The position numbers and the translations under genes are program-made. Below, piece after piece: positions 38,416 through 52,898 of a DNA stretch of 64,000 nucleotides; within the stretch, counting starts at the first letter, position 1, and every line of letters begins with the position of its first letter. The DNA is taken from positions 8,272,220 to 8,336,219 of the forward strand of contig JAEMBT020000001.1 of NCBI GenBank assembly GCA_018873245.2, in the 5' to 3' direction. Under the pieces are notes generated by a model. It made no database searches, was not told the DNA's origin, and saw nothing but the letters and a program-made list of their open reading frames with translations. This stretch comes from Archegozetes longisetosus. Lineage: Eukaryota; Arthropoda; Arachnida; Sarcoptiformes; Trhypochthoniidae.

Positions 38416-40974
38416 GATCGGGATTAAGCAGAAATAAGTTAATATCCTTAACTAAGAACAATTATTCTTAACAATAGGCTTAAGTGAATTGTCTAGTGAT
38501 CCACGATTTGCATCAAATACTGATAGAAGTTAGTGTTCGTACACCTACTTAAATCCCCGTAATTTGAGCGCAACATCAAAAAGACATGCGCTTTTCTTAA
38601 ACTCTTTCAATAATTCTGCTATAGGTTAGGTTAGGCCGAACATCTTTTTAGCTTTTGTATGCATCACTTTAGACTCCACTCTTTATTCAAAGTTTTTTAA
38701 TTTTGTCTTTTCTATCATTACTTATTTGATCACTTCATTAACTGTTGATTTGAAATGCTAGGATCAAGTGAACAATGTTTATCTCTCTCTCTCTCTCTCA
38801 TCCAAAGTTTTGCATTATTCTACTTCGTGTCTATGGTGTAATTGATAAATAGTTTGAGTTTATTCATCAGTCATTGCATAGGAAACTATTGAATACTCAT
38901 ATCTAAACTGTATTTCATATTCTTATCGTTCTATCAGAAGTTAATGAATTTTATTTTCTTTAATCAAATTTTTAGATTCTTTTCTGTGACCAAATCAAAT
39001 GAATCGTTTAGAATTTCTTTATACTTAAAGTCAAGTTCAGCCAAAATGTTCGACAGTTAAACAAAAAGTGTTAGAAAACAATTTAAGTGAAGAATAAGGA
39101 CTCAAATCTGACAAATGAATTAAGTAATAACTTAGATCACTAGAAACTGGAGTACCAAATGAAAAATAGATGTTATGAAAGCATACGAAATTTGATGAGC
39201 TGTCACGAAGTTTTTGCTTACAATAGTTAAAATGCGTTTCAAACGCATAAGACCAAAGATGAAAGAAAAGCAAACTCTTTACTCATGAGAAACTAAGTTT
39301 TTATCACGAATGTGGAGGTACTCCAAGCGAAAAATTATTTTCTATGTCGAGAGCCCAAACGTTAATAATCCGATTGGTCTTATCAGACGAATACTCAACT
39401 TTATGCCAGATTAAGCTAACTGTTACTGGATTTTAATCCTAAATCCTATTGAATGGTTCGAAAGCATCGAATGTACTGAAAGTATGTCAGGTTTTCTCTT
39501 GTCATTTCTGATGATTTGCTTGAAAATTTTCAGTTTGTCACAGTCTCTCAACTTATTTCTTGTCAAAATCAATAGTAAACTATTATCAAAATTCACTTTT
39601 GCTAAATGAAAAAACCTTTTGTTACTATTGATTGCTGAAGAGTCGATCGATACTTCGATTACTCCTCGTGACTATTGACTTGACTTTGAATAGAACTCAA
39701 TCTTTGTTACGAATTTGTCTATTTTTATAGAGATAAATATTGAACCTATGAAATAGTCGTATGAAATGATTAATGACTAATTTCTCATATGATATGAAAT
39801 TTGTCAACTAATTATTCTTAGTTAAAGGAGTGTCAAAAATGAATCAATATTAAGATTAAGCAAATGTGACTAATAGAAGCTACTTAACGATAAGCAGGTG
39901 ATGATAATTCTCAACTTTTTAAGTCTAATAAGTTTGAGATAAAAGTTTTAAATAAATTTTTAAAATTTGATAACTAAGATTGACTCAGCGTTACGATAAC
40001 GAAACTAACAATTTTAATAAGAATAAAATTCATTTTTCGGTTATTAGAAAAATATAATTTTCTGAAATCCGTTAAGAAATTATAGTCACAAAAGTCGCTC
40101 ATTTTTGAAGTGTGTGATGTGTTCAACATTTTATTGTAATCTTGAATCATATTTATTGGGTTAATACTTGTGTTAACAGCAATTTCACTATTTTTTATAG
40201 ACATTTCTGAAAAAATTGATAACTTTGAAAAATCGCAGTGCATTTATTTTTTATGATATAACAAACACATTATTTTAAATTTGATATTTTCTATTTCCTT
40301 ATGGTCTGAAAATGCGTTACGAGTGGCAAATATACCTAAAATATTTTAAATTGTTTTCAATTTATAGCCACTAAAAATCAATTACAAAAATACCTTAAGT
40401 TTTCGTCAGTACTTAAGTATAAGTCATAAAAGTTTTTGAAACTCTCAAAAGGGTGTAAAGAAAAATCAAATGATTTCTATTTAATTTCTGCCTACTATTT
40501 AAAACTTGAAAATTATTCTCTTGAAATATAAACTGCTTTCGCAAATTTTGTCATCAAGTCAATGCATCCTTTTTTGGATTTCCATTGAGCAAACCCTAGT
40601 ATGGAATTGAAAAAAGTTGTGCCTACTTTCTGTTTACTTTTGTTTTATAGCGAACCAAAATTCTATAAGGAATAGTGAGTCTGTTAATAATAATTACTAT
40701 CTATGAAAGAGTGCGCCTCAGCTCTAATAAGAGGATTGGATTCTGTTCTAGTCAAACAATAAGCTAATAGCAAAGCTTTAACCAAAAGCTAAGAGTGTTT
40801 CAACTAATTGTATTGCTTTTTGATAGTCAGAAGTTAAAATATTATAGATAAGACTTTTCTGTATATTTTAGATCTTAATTGACTCTTGTTTTCGTGCAGA
40901 ATGTGCTTAAATAATATTTGACTTGGAGTGCTTTTCTGTAAAACTTAATGACAAACATCTTAAATAAAATGTAT
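38416..40974. other. Upstream region of the channel gene and intergenic DNA
   Basis: No coding signal was found and no TATA box is obvious within 200 bases of the channel start codon. It includes a (TC)n run (listed) and a short GGTTAGGTTAGG at 38625-38636. Confidence 0.5.
38782..38799. repeat. (TC)n microsatellite
   Basis: Nine TC units. Confidence 0.95.
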
Positions 40975-41150
40975 AGATGCACATAAGCTAGCTTTGAACT
41001 ACGCTGCGCTTTAAGCTCAGTTTTGAACTTTTGTGAGCTTTAAGCTCGAGCTTCAGTCTCAGTATATAAAATAGAAGCGCAGCTCAAGCTCAAGGTTCAC
41101 ATTTAGAGTTTCAAGCTCAACTCAGCTGACTGGCAGTACAAGCTCCAGAG
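40975..41150. repeat. GAGCTT-rich degenerate relative of the adjacent inverted-repeat element
   Basis: Begins TAGATGCACATAAGCT and is full of AAGCTC/GAGCTT motifs, with an internal GCTGCGCTT...AAGCGCAGC inverted pair. It shares the motif vocabulary of the element starting at 41247 and is probably a decayed copy of the same family. Confidence 0.5.
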
Positions 41151-41647
41151 AACACTTCGTTTTTTCAAAGGATTGGAATGCAAACATTGTGTCACTTTAC
41201 AATTAACATTAAAAAGAGAAAATTTGATACATTTTTGAGCCATAAATATGGATGCATATTTGCTAAATAATCTAAGCTTCAAGCTCAGCAGCTCAAAACT
41301 TGCCTGAGCTGAGCTGAGCTGTGCTTATTTTCAAAATTCTGGAAATTTCAAAATATAAGAAAATAAATACACAACTCTTTCAAAGTTAGCTATTAACACA
41401 CTCTGTATGCTTACCAAAAATGTTCCGAACGAACAGATATTCTCGAAAGCAGGAGATATTGTCACAAAGAAATGAGGCAGATTATCTGATAATTCATTGC
41501 AAAGATTGATGTGTTTGAATATTTTTGTGAAACTTGATCAAAATGAATCAAATTAGTACATAATATTTTCTATGATATTTAAAATAAGTGCATATTCGAA
41601 CTGAGATCTGTATAGTTCGATAATTTTTATAAGCCCAGAAGCGCAGC

Positions 41648-42091
41648 TAGTGTTATGAAAGGAAATTTCTCGTCAAAATCGAGAAATTTTCTTTTAATGA
41701 ACCTCCCATAGAAATATATTAACCTCCCATAATAATATATAAACCTCACATAGATATACATGAACCTCCTATTGATGTATATGAATATCATATAGGAATA
41801 TATGAACCATTCATAAAACATATGACTTGCACATGCAAATATTAATCTTTAAGTTTAAAAGTTTAATTTAATTTCGAACTTATTTTTTAATGCATTTAAG
41901 TGTTATTTATTCACAAATTCCTTAAAATGGCTGTAAAGACATGCTATCCCGTTTGATCAATTTGAGATTCATTATATTTCAATAGGACATTCATATATTT
42001 CTATGGGAGGTTCATCAAAAATAAAATTTCTTGGCCATAGAAATATACCCAGAAATATTTCTAGAAACTTTCTAGAAATTTTCCAACACTA
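41648..42091. mobile_element. 444-bp hAT-like MITE nested in the GAGCT element
   Basis: Ends TAGTGTT / AACACTA fit the hAT rule, with an exact 8-bp target duplication AGCGCAGC at 41640-41647 and 42092-42099. Both arms carry GAAATTTC-type and AACCTCCCATAG motifs in inverse order. This family differs from the MITE at 35350 in all but the terminal TAGTG. Confidence 0.85.
41697..41823. repeat. 21-22 bp tandem repeat inside the hAT MITE
   Basis: About six diverged units of the type ATGAACCTCCCATAGAAATA. A single inverse copy (CTATGGGAGGTTCAT) sits near 41998-42012 in the other arm. Confidence 0.75.
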
Positions 42092-42153
42092 AGCGCAGCT
42101 CAGCTCAGGCGAGTTTCGAGCTGCTGAACTTGAAGCTCAGATACGCATCCATA

Positions 42154-45100
42154 ATAAAATGTATTTTCTTTGACTTTAATTAATGAATTTTAGACTGTAT
42201 TTAAGTTTCATTTATTATAATGAATCGCAATCAATCAAGAAATTCATATTATATTTATTACTTTAATGACAGTTTCATTTAATTCACTGTAGATGTCGAA
42301 AATGCATTCTTAATAAGTTTCAATACAAGGAGAGACGTCAAAAATAGTCTCATTAACTACGAAAATATACTTTTTTTCTCATCAAGACTTTAGCTTAAGG
42401 TCTATAAAAGAGTGTCTGAAAAACTTGCAATCAATTCATTTATGTATCGAATAAATCGTATGAAAGAAAGTCATTAGAAGTCATGCTATCTTTGGATCAC
42501 TATCTTTGTAGACTGTCTGGTCCTAAGCTCGAATCTGAGCTTTCATTGTTTTAGAGTTACTGAAAAACGATACCATTTTAAAGCTGAAGCTTTACTTTCA
42601 ATAGTTTAAACTCATTGAGAAATCGTGAGATTCAACAGTTCGAGATATGCTTTTAATTGTATTAAAATAGTTTAAAATCAGGCAATTATTAGGTCGAGTA
42701 TCCATTTTAATTGTTCTAAACCACTAAAATAACCATGAGATTCATGGGATATAGCTTAGCTTGATTTTTTCAAAGCTTTAAATTCTAAAGTAATTGATGT
42801 GCACATTAAATAAGTTGAGTAACAAATACTCTAATGAGAGAAGTGATTTTCAGGCTTTTTGGCATCGATTAGCTCTTAGATTGCTTTAAAAATGAACTAA
42901 TTAGTAGACAAAACAGAAAATAAAAATGAACAAAAGTCAATTCTGTGAATATCATATTAATTAAGATTCGAAAAAATTAAACTTTTTTATGTTTACTAAA
43001 CCTCAATTAGTTTAAAAAATTTTCTAGTAAGACATTTTTTAGATTCTAATCAATACTTTCATTCTTCAAGTTATTTAGTATTCGTTTAGTAAAAATCAGT
43101 TATTATTCGCAATCACTTAGGAATTGATTAGCATTAAGAGAGATATAATTCTAATTAAAATTTCAAATTAAGTCCTTTACTCGAAAAAAGAGCATAAATG
43201 AATGATGCAGAGGTTGATACTTACGCCTTTGTTCCAAAAATTAGTAATTATGCGGTACATATTGTGTTTGTTTCCAATTAATGATTGCATGAATAGTATG
43301 AACTGAAAATTATATGCAAATCAGGTTATCTCTTAGTGTAAGTGTCATTTGGAACCAATTTTGGAGTTTATTCACTTTTGACTTCAAGAGAACTTTCTAA
43401 GATTGATAGAATATTTTAATGTATTAATATGATGCAATTTTATACAGTATTCAAAGTTTGAATGAATAGGGAATGAGGCAATATTTTAGCTCAGGGTCAG
43501 CTATGCATTTGTCACTGTAATTAAGGCAAATCCATCTTTATTTAATGTTTAGTTACCCACTCAGTCCAGATTTTAATTGCATTTCAATTCAGAGAAATTC
43601 TTTGCATATTCTGAAATTCCTTAAGTTTTTTTCAGTGAAAAAAATGTAAATAACAGTAATTTTAAAAACAAAACTTGAACTAAGCAAAGTTTGAAAGAAT
43701 TTTCTTCTAGTTATCTAAGAATTATATGAGTAGAATAACATTATATCTATTTTTACAAGAAATAGCTTAAAGACAAATAACTTTAAATCGGTCTTAAAAA
43801 TTTATTGTCTAGCATTTGTACAGAAATTCAAAGAGTACGTGGTTTTTAAACTGAAGAGTTCTAGTAGATCTCAAAGTTTATCAACTTTCCGCCATCACTT
43901 AAGGCCACAGTACTGAAATGATGTCAATTTTCAGATAAACTGAGGTCTAATATCAGGTCATTATCATTAAAATTATAGTACAGGCAATATTCGCCTTTTC
44001 ATAATGTTGTAAAAGAACAAAAATTTTGAATTTCAATTCAATCTTTCAAACTGTGAGAAATATTATTTGCTTCCAATAGAATTTGATGAGAAATGAAACT
44101 ATGATTAATCTTTTAATATTTTGTAAAATTAGACTTTTGCTTTTATGCAGTACTTGATAGATATGAAATTAAATTTAAAAATTGACTGTCGATTCTCAAC
44201 TTATGGGTGGATTAAATAATTTTTCATTTAAATTAATTGAATGTACTTTCACAAAAGTACACTATTAAGAATGTTCTTTTGCAACTTTGAAACAATTAAG
44301 ATTTTGAGATTTTGTTTGCACTTTAAAATTGCATGTGATTGGCTTCATTTTATAAAAATTTATTTGAATAATACTCCTCTCAATTAATTTTGAGAAACAC
44401 ATTTTCATTCTATTGTTAAAATGAGAATGCTCAAAATTTCTCTCATATATTTACGCTTCAAATTAACAATTTTTTAGATCATTACAGTTGAAAACTGCAA
44501 AATTTAATTATTTAGTTGTTGTATGTTAACAGTGGATCCTCAGTTTTATAATTTAGTCAAACTGTTTTCATTACCTTTTATGCTTAAGTGATTCTCGATA
44601 AAAATGATCAATACAGTCACTGTGTAAGAGCCTTATTTTGAACGTTTCATCGGTAAAACGCATGAATAAAGAAGAACAACAATAAAACTGGTGTTTTGTT
44701 ATGCTCACATCACTTTTATTTTCGTCATATGTTTAACCTGTGGAAATCTCCTTATTTTAACCCTATTTTGGAAGAATTTGCCATAAGTGATACAATGAAT
44801 AAAAATCAGTGTTTTTTATATCATTTAATGCAGTTATCAAGATCTCTATGAATAGTCCTTTTGTTCTACTTAATTGGAAAGCAAGGCTAAAAATTTAAAT
44901 TTAAATCCTTTTGTTTAGCAATCTAATTAAGATAATATGGTTGATAACTATTTCACATTTACTCTTCATGTTCTGCTTTACTTTACTTTCGTGGTAACTA
45001 AAACTTATGTTTTGGGTCCAATTTATAAAACGTATATTGCTTAGATGTGAACAAAATTCAGATTTTAATGTTGAAAAATTCAATGAATGGAAGATTCATT

Positions 45101-48100
45101 GCAAGCATTATCAAAACCTATATTGTAATTCGCACCTGAATAGCAAACATCCATTAAATTTATGTTAGTTCATACAAAAATTTTCTCAACTAAATCGCTT
45201 TTGTCATGTTTTCCGACAAAGCAAAAAACAAATAACTTTTAATGAAAGTCATGTAACACCTCATAAGCTAAATGTGAGTTCATTATAATGAAAATAGTTT
45301 TTCTAAAAGCTCAGGATTTCAAAAGAGAGAAAAATCTGTTCATTAATAGCTGAATAATTTTCTCTACTTCAAATAGAGATCCAGAAAAATTAGAAAGTAG
45401 TAGACCTTTTTCGATTCAACTGAAATTTCTAACTCTAATGGACTACATATATATGCATTAATTAGTGGACTGCAAACTTGAGCCAAAATTCAGGCATAAT
45501 TCTAAGAGAACTTTAGTAATTCGATCATCACAAAGGTTTAAAAAATAAAATACTCATTTATTGAATCCAAAAAAGTTGTCCTAATTTCGTGTTACAATAA
45601 AGAAAAGACCATTTCAGACACAATTGGCTCATAAATAATATATTCTGATAGCTCGTCACTTTCTAAACAAGTTTGTTGGTCAATAATATATACAAAACTG
45701 GAACAAGCTTTGCACTAAAATTAATGCTATTTAAGTGAAAAAATCTCGGGCAAAAAGTTAACAAATACACGTCAATAAAATTATAAGATTGTATGAAAAA
45801 CTTGTAAAATAGCCTCGGTTTCTCTGAGAAAATTCTTCGAAAGATACGTTAAGTTGAACTGAAAGTATGGCTCAGAATAAGTAGTTTTGATAGAAAAATA
45901 TATTGTGCACAAAAATTTGTCAGTAAAAGCTTAATTCAGTTATTATTTCAAAGGCAAAAACTAATAATTTGAAAGTTAAGGAAAAATGATAGTAATAGCC
46001 TTGTGTCGGATGTCATGGTTTCTATTTTAACCTCAAATCTGATCACTTGATTAATATAAAAGCAAAGAATTTTTGAATTTGAAACTTGACTCTCAGTTCT
46101 TCACAACCTATAAGTTAAAGTGAATCTATTCTCCTACAAAAAATTTGAACCAGAAGACTCTGAGTCAGTAGTGATGAAAAGCTGATCGATCATTACTAAC
46201 AATGTATATAACTTTGACTTCGAAAAAATCACTTTTTAAAGGAAACTGATTTGGGATCAAATTTCAAGTCTATGAGACAAATGGATGACCACAAAAACGA
46301 TAAGACATAACAAAAGTTTTCAATCATAACAATAATAACAGTTAAGAAAAATTGTGGTCTAAGACTCATCCGTTGTATTTTCTTATATAAGATTTTGTAT
46401 GAAAATAGGTTTACTTATAATCCGAAAAGAAAATGATTTTATTCGCCTTCAATGGGTTCAACAGTTTATTTAGCATTTTAGGACATTAACAATGTGTCAT
46501 ATGACAGAAATGAATGCTAATCAATCTAATATTTCCCTGCGAGCAAATATTATTGAACTTTTAGTGAATGCATAGAAAATTTAGACACTTTTAAAGCTAT
46601 GCTATAATTCTCTATAACTTTTTTGTGCGGATTTTCTTTCAAAACACGTTTTGCTTAATTTTCATTTGCTATTCTACTGGTTATTCTTTTGTTTACATCA
46701 AATGTTCTTATAGTTTATAAAATATTTTAGAAATTCTATATATATATATATATATTTAGTACTTTATGTAAAGGTTAGACTTTTTTGGTTTTTCAACTAA
46801 GTTTTCTATAAGAAGACAATACGTTCAGATTGAAATAGATTTGAAGGTTTTTACAGATAATGAATAGATTCTTATATATAGAATATCTTTTCATAGAGTT
46901 TCAAATCATTCGAACCTACTTTGAAGTTATTGTGAGATTTTTTGAGTCTCTTTAATTTTTCTTCATCCGCAAATTGAGACGATTTTTGGATCAGATATAA
47001 ATTTACATTTGCACACGGCTAAATAATTTGAATATTTCCCTAAATCTGATAAATTTTATAAATAAATATATGATTTTTTCATCGGAAACAAATTCCAGAA
47101 TTTACATGCGTTCAAGATATTTTGCTTTTTCTCAAACAAAACAACTGAAGTTTAAAAAAGTCCAAATCTTTTGTGATTGTTCAGTAAATAGAGAAACAAT
47201 ATATTCAACTCTATAATTCTACTTATATAATATATATCTACAATTGTATTTAGGTTTAAAAATTAATTCAGAGATTTAAGTAGAAAAAAGATTTCATACA
47301 ATGAAAGTAAAGTCGGTAGAAATTGAGAGAAAATAAAATGCAATTTTTCTTTAGCAATGACTGGCTTATCATTATTTCAATTTATGACTCGTCCCTCCTG
47401 TCTTATCCAAACGTATCATGGATTAACGCATAATATTTATCTTTCGACTGTACTTCAGTGTCTATTTCTGATGAAAAATACAATCGACTCTTATAAGAAT
47501 TACAAAAATCTTTTCTTCCATAAAGTGAAACGAAAAATATTTAACCTGAAACGAAGAATAGATATTTTATTTGATTACCAAAACTACAATTTGTATAATG
47601 TTATTGAAAAGCTGGATATTTGTTGTCCTCAAACTTATAGTCAAAACTAAATAACAGAAATCTCGTACCATTTATAATAATAAATTTTATGACGCGATTA
47701 ACAGTTAAGTATCCTTTCAGTAGTAAAAAATATGAAACTTTGAGAAATAGTGTTTCCTATAGGGTCTTTAATATATTGTTTACTTGTCACTCTCAATACT
47801 AACTATTACAAGAGAAATATCACACGTTTTATGCATTATTTTGATTGCAACCTTTATCTCTTCCGTTAATAAATGGCTTCGTTTTCAGTCAAATCTGAAA
47901 TAATAGAAAAAAGTTTGATTCAAACCATAAGCAAAAGCAATGAAAAAGTTTGACTAAATTTTCTTTTTAGATATAATATTGATTTTAGCATATAATAATA
48001 GACAAGTCTTAAGTGTTTATGAATAATATTAATAGGTAATTGAATTTAGCAAAAGTCGAAATCGTTGATGTTATAGAAATGTACAGAATAAACAATTTCT

Positions 48101-51100
48101 CAACTGTGTATTTTTGACCACGTTTTTTATGACAGGCGAAAAAATATATAAATAGTAAGTAACTCATTTCGAGCCACAAATTTAAGTGACATTAAATTAG
48201 ATAAATTGGGTCTCTGTTTAAGGCATACAAACACTGTTCAGATTAAAAGAAAGAAATTTTTCTCATGAGATTCACTGACTCAAACATCAATTATTTATCT
48301 TTCAAAATATAGGCCTATAATAAAACTGAAAATCCATTTCAAGTAGAATAAAAGCCATACTTTTGCGAAGTTTTCATATTTTGAGAAAGTTCTTGTCATA
48401 TCTGATGAAGTAGAAGATAACATAGATATTGATCTTTTGTGACAAACGACGCATATTTTACATAATATGGATAAGTAAATAAATGTCATCTTAAACTAAA
48501 AGAATTGATAGGTTCCCAATATATTGTAATCGTTATAGATTGGTTTGCATATCTTCCTATCGTCCAATATATATGAATGCATTTGTTTCCTAAATTGTTT
48601 AAAAAGTAGTAGACACTGATTTATTGCTTAAAAGCTTCACTCAAATGATAACAGACATGAGTGTCAATATCAATACAAACTTTGATTTATAAGTTTCACA
48701 ATTGATTACGAGTAAACTATTTTTTAGTGTCAGTTCTGATACAGTGTACAATTCATAGCAAATCTTTTTTAATATTCATAAAGAGGGAAATGGAGGACTT
48801 GTTAAATGACCTCGAAAACTATAAAATATGAGTTATCTAGTTTTTAGAACCTATACTCAGTGTTGGTATTAAGTCCTGCAGATACAAACTTTTGATTATA
48901 ATTGTTACCAAAATGTTTGCCAAATGTTTTCTGCTGTAAAAATGAAAGTTCTTAAATTGTTCAAATTTGATGCAATCAAAATTTTGCTCAAATTACTTTT
49001 CAATCAATACTTATAGTAATGACTGAGTTCCATATTTAATACACATTAAATGAATTACTATTTACTTTGTGTATGAAAAAATAAAACTTGACGTACAACT
49101 CTTTGGTGACAACTTGTATATAGTACCCACAATTGTATTGCATAAGTTCTCTAAATCAGTTGCTTTCAACAACCATTAATTTAAGTACATTTTAGTTATG
49201 AATTCAAAAATGAAGATTACTTCATATTAAAATTATAAACAATTTAGTTTACGTAATGAGGTTTTACATCGGATTAGTCAAATATTTGAGTCATTTTTGA
49301 CTAAAATACTTATGACACGTATCCAGTTCTTTGTCAGAAGTTATTTGAGGTGACCGAAAATATTTGTGGCGTTCAAGAATCACATTCCATAGTTTGTAGA
49401 ATGAAATGCACTTATCTTTTCATAGGTATGTCATAACTATTCAACTCAATGGCTCGCTTGGAGTTCAATAGCTAAAAGTTTTTCAATATCCAATTGATTG
49501 CCAAAATTTTTTTTATTTATGTGTCTCTGATATTGTGAATATACTGTTGAATGTGTTGATTGAGTTGAAAAATATAAGAATGTTCTCACACTCTATGAGG
49601 GAAACGAAATCAAATTCTATAATATATTCTCGTTATAGCCTATCATCAGTTAGAATATGAAGGATAATATCTTAAATGATCATCATATGAAATCTAATAC
49701 TTTAACCATTTTCCTATTATATGATAGCAATAACTTGTTCTTCATATCATATTATCTCTGATTTCATGTGATATCTCTAAAGAAGAAAACCAATAAACTT
49801 GTAATGAAACCGTTTTTGTTATGCGTTGTAGTAATATATGGTTTGTTTGCCTACTTTTGTCAATGTCTGAATCTATAATTGATAGCATGATCAAAACCAA
49901 TACTAATCTTTTGAGCTTTTGATTCTATAGTCTATTTTTGGAATTCAATAATTGTTTATCGAAACATTTGTTATTTTGCTTCTTGTCTTCTGAATATGTT
50001 CGATTGGGTTTATTTGTTATAAGGGAGGTTCTGTCAAAAGATATTTCTTTAGTCTGTTTATTTTATATTTTCTTTAGAGCGTTCTGTTACTTATTTTTGT
50101 GTTTTTCTCAAAACTACTGATGATTTTGAGAAAAATTAGACCACTTTGAGATTTTTTTATATTGCAAGCAATGAATATAATTCTTTAGTAATTTTTACCG
50201 AGAGAAGTAATGAAACTGAAAAGTTTGAAGTTTAAACATGTTTTTCAACTAAATAGCTATAATTTGTTTTTGGAAAATTTTCTTGGAGGTACTCTTAGAA
50301 TTAATACGATCTTTGATTGTATGAGCTAGCCTTAAAGTATTTCAAACTATTGTATATTAAATTACCTAATTTTTCAAATTTTTTCTTCAATTTGGCAATT
50401 TATGTTCTGCCAATATTTTTTGCATAAGAGCAATTGTTGTTCTGTTGTATTACATTAAAATCGACTTCACATAAAGGATTATTAATGTCAATAATATATT
50501 TTTATATTACTTTACTTTAAACATGCACTTCAAGATGATTTGTTATCATATTATTGAGTAATGTCTCAATTTATATACTTTTGTTAAGAAAAAGTCATTT
50601 GAAAATAAATACTCAAAACATTATGAAATAAATGTTTTAATATGACCAGAAAATCACTAATACTTCATATTCTTTCTCTGAGTGTACTTTGTATGAGAAC
50701 ATAATCTATATTTGAATTGCATTCAGTATGAGACAAATCTGCGTTCGAGACAATAAATCGGAGATTAACTGAGATTTTCTTATATAGAAAGTGAACAATT
50801 TGTAGATTAATAAACTTTTACTTTCGGTTCTCATTGATGTGACACAACTTAATGAAAGAAATAGCTTTGTTTGATTTTAGCTCAACATTTCATTCATATT
50901 ATCCATCGATAAGATGTTTACTAAGACTACTAACAGAGTCACAAATAAAGATCTATTGCTTGTATTACATACTTGTAATTCTTTTGTTTAGTTGTTGTAA
51001 TCAATATTGACATCTCTAACGTTAAGGAATGGTTTGATTGCTTCCATCAGATCATAATCTTTAGGAGTGATTAATCACTTTTTGTTTATTTTTGGCGTCC

Positions 51101-51458
51101 TTTCATTGAATCAAACCTTTCTTTTTGCATAAGATTGAAAAAATGCTATGCAGAATCTTTTCAAATTTCATTGAATTTCTGCAACTATTCCTATAGAAGT
51201 CTAGCTATTACTTAACAGAAATAGAACTAAAAATATTTTTAATAGAACTTATTGTATCATTTTATCAAATAATGAAAATTTGTTGAATAACAGAATATTA
51301 GAACTTTTGCAATTTATCTGACCTCAAGTTCAGTTAAATATGTATTAATCGAGTTTTTTTCTTATTGAAATTTTAAGGTTATTTTTTGGTTTTTAGGCCC
51401 TTTGCGATGAGATATGAAAAAATAATTAGATGCTATTATACTTCATTCACCCACCTTG
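42154..51458. other. Long A+T-rich stretch without a recognisable gene
   Basis: About 9.3 kb. The longest frame (97 codons, 47357-47650, + strand) is not bounded by convincing splice sites and resembles nothing I know. A (TA)n run lies at 46738-46755. Otherwise I see nothing. Confidence 0.55.
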
Positions 51459-51706
51459 AGTGAACTTAGCAATCCCTGCTCGGAGTGTTCCTATTGACCT
51501 ATATCAACGAGTCATATGTCATTGGAAAGGTTTCGTCAAGCTGAGTCCAACGATACCATACATGATGACCTGTGACCTCGAGTTCGCCGACGGGTGACCT
51601 TTGATCTCCGACCTATTATCACAATACTTAACCCCTGCAACATACATATCGTTGGGAAGGTCTCGTCAAACGGAATGCAATGATAACACTCATGTGATCT
51701 TGAGAA
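51459..51706. repeat. Left inverted arm of the Merlin element
   Basis: Two units of about 125 bp, inverse to the right arm, each with the conserved CGTTGG.AAGGT.TCGTCAA core. It carries TGACCT half-sites, such as GATGACCTGTGACCTCGAG and GTGACCTTTGATCTCC. Confidence 0.85.
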
Positions 51707-51826
51707 TTTGAAAAATAAAAAGAAAGTTTTCATTGTTGATCGCTCTGGAGAACTGTTTCACTGAGCACTGCCTGTGGCCTCCCTTTCCCCTTAGAACGGG
51801 GCAAGAAGTTCAATATACCTTGTTTT

Positions 51827-52705
51827 TCAGTTAACCAGAATTCGAATCTGATTCTTGATTCGAATCGTGGATGCATCGTGATAAAATAGTGGACGATGAA
51901 GAGTGTGTCTATCTAAATAAAGAGCAGGTCCGTGATAAACTTTAACGACATCTTTCAGAAAATGTTTAAATCTTTGACCATAACGGTACTTTTCTACTCT
52001 TAAAATGAGCAAATTTTATAAATATTGAGAAATGAATTGGTCAATGTATTTGTTTGAGCGATAAGATTTAATATTTTTTCAATTGTGCCCAACGGCTTTC
52101 AATATTTTGGGTGTGTATTTGTTTATCATCTGGACAGACAAAATGAAAACTGTGATTGACACTATAATGATTAAACAAATGATGTTATCTAAGTGAAATG
52201 TACTTATAAACTGCAGCTGAATTGATAACTAAGATTGAACCTGGCTAATCATGATTCTTAACTAAACAGTCAATAACCGATACTGTTCTATTTGGGACTC
52301 TAAACATGAATGCCTCTTTCGTTAATCTGCATGTCCCACCTAGGACCCAAATATGTTTTTCTCGTTCTAAAATTCTGCCTCGCTTGTATTTACGATGAAC
52401 AATATGAGTTTCGTCAATTTAGACAAAATGATTGAATATTTTGCCATCCACATCATATAGACCTCCGATTTTACGTCAAGGTTGAGATAAGATGACCTCT
52501 TGAACTTTTGTGCAAGCAGAATACCAATCTGAAATTGTATTTTTTTCAGCATGACGCACAATTGCCGCTTGTCGATCAGTAAGCTCAGCTACAAATGTTA
52601 ATGCAATTCGCAATGTTTCTCTTATTGAAAGTTTAGAACTTTCAAGTATGTTCATGAAGTAGGAGTGAGATTGGACAGCTATATATCTAATGCAATTTTT
52701 CTCTG
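51827..52705 (-). pseudogene. Merlin (IS1595-like DDE) transposase, decayed
   Basis: Reading on the - strand across frameshifts and stops, the order of the family is clear. First comes KLSIRETLRIAL...DRQAAI, then ISDWYSACTKVQEVIL, then IDETHIVHRKYKRGRIL with the first catalytic Asp near 52420. GSILVINSAAVYKYIS follows, where the second catalytic Asp is replaced by Asn. Then comes HTQNIESRWAQLKK, with the catalytic Glu near 52100, and a C-terminal KYRYGQRFKHFLKDVVK. Several stops and the Asp-to-Asn change mean it is dead. The N-terminal zinc-ribbon part is missing upstream, where the LINE fragment lies. Confidence 0.82.
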
Positions 52706-52898
52706 AGCTTTAATAACAATGCATTCAGTATCAGAGTACTGAAGTACCATTAGCGATGAAAAGACTAAAAGGTAAATTGAAAACCGCATTTGAACTTATT
52801 TGGATTTATTTTTAAACTCTTTCTCGATTAGTTACAAAACTATTTTTCACGAGATTGAGCAGAATTAACAAAAAATAAACAATAAATCATTAATAAAA

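Larger units (their letters stand above)
41247..42153. mobile_element. GAGCT-rich inverted-repeat element split by a hAT MITE
   Basis: The left end TATGGATGC and following AAGCTTCAAGCTCAGCAGCT is mirrored at the right end (AGCTGCTGAACTTGAAGCTC...GCATCCATA). A 5-bp ATAAA flanks both sides and may be the target duplication, though it is low-complexity. Without the nested MITE it is about 455 bp. No coding capacity; family not assigned. Confidence 0.65.

Noticed and set aside
38625..38636. GGTTAGGTTAGG, a telomere-like string (arthropod TTAGG)
   Set aside because: Only two to three units, no array.
47357..47650. 97-codon + strand frame
   Set aside because: Composition follows the A+T-rich background, no family resemblance and no splice context beyond a weak acceptor.
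49686..49772. Inverse pair ATCATATGAAATC / GATTTCATGTGAT, possible small MITE
   Set aside because: Short, imperfect, no target duplication; expected by chance in such sequence.
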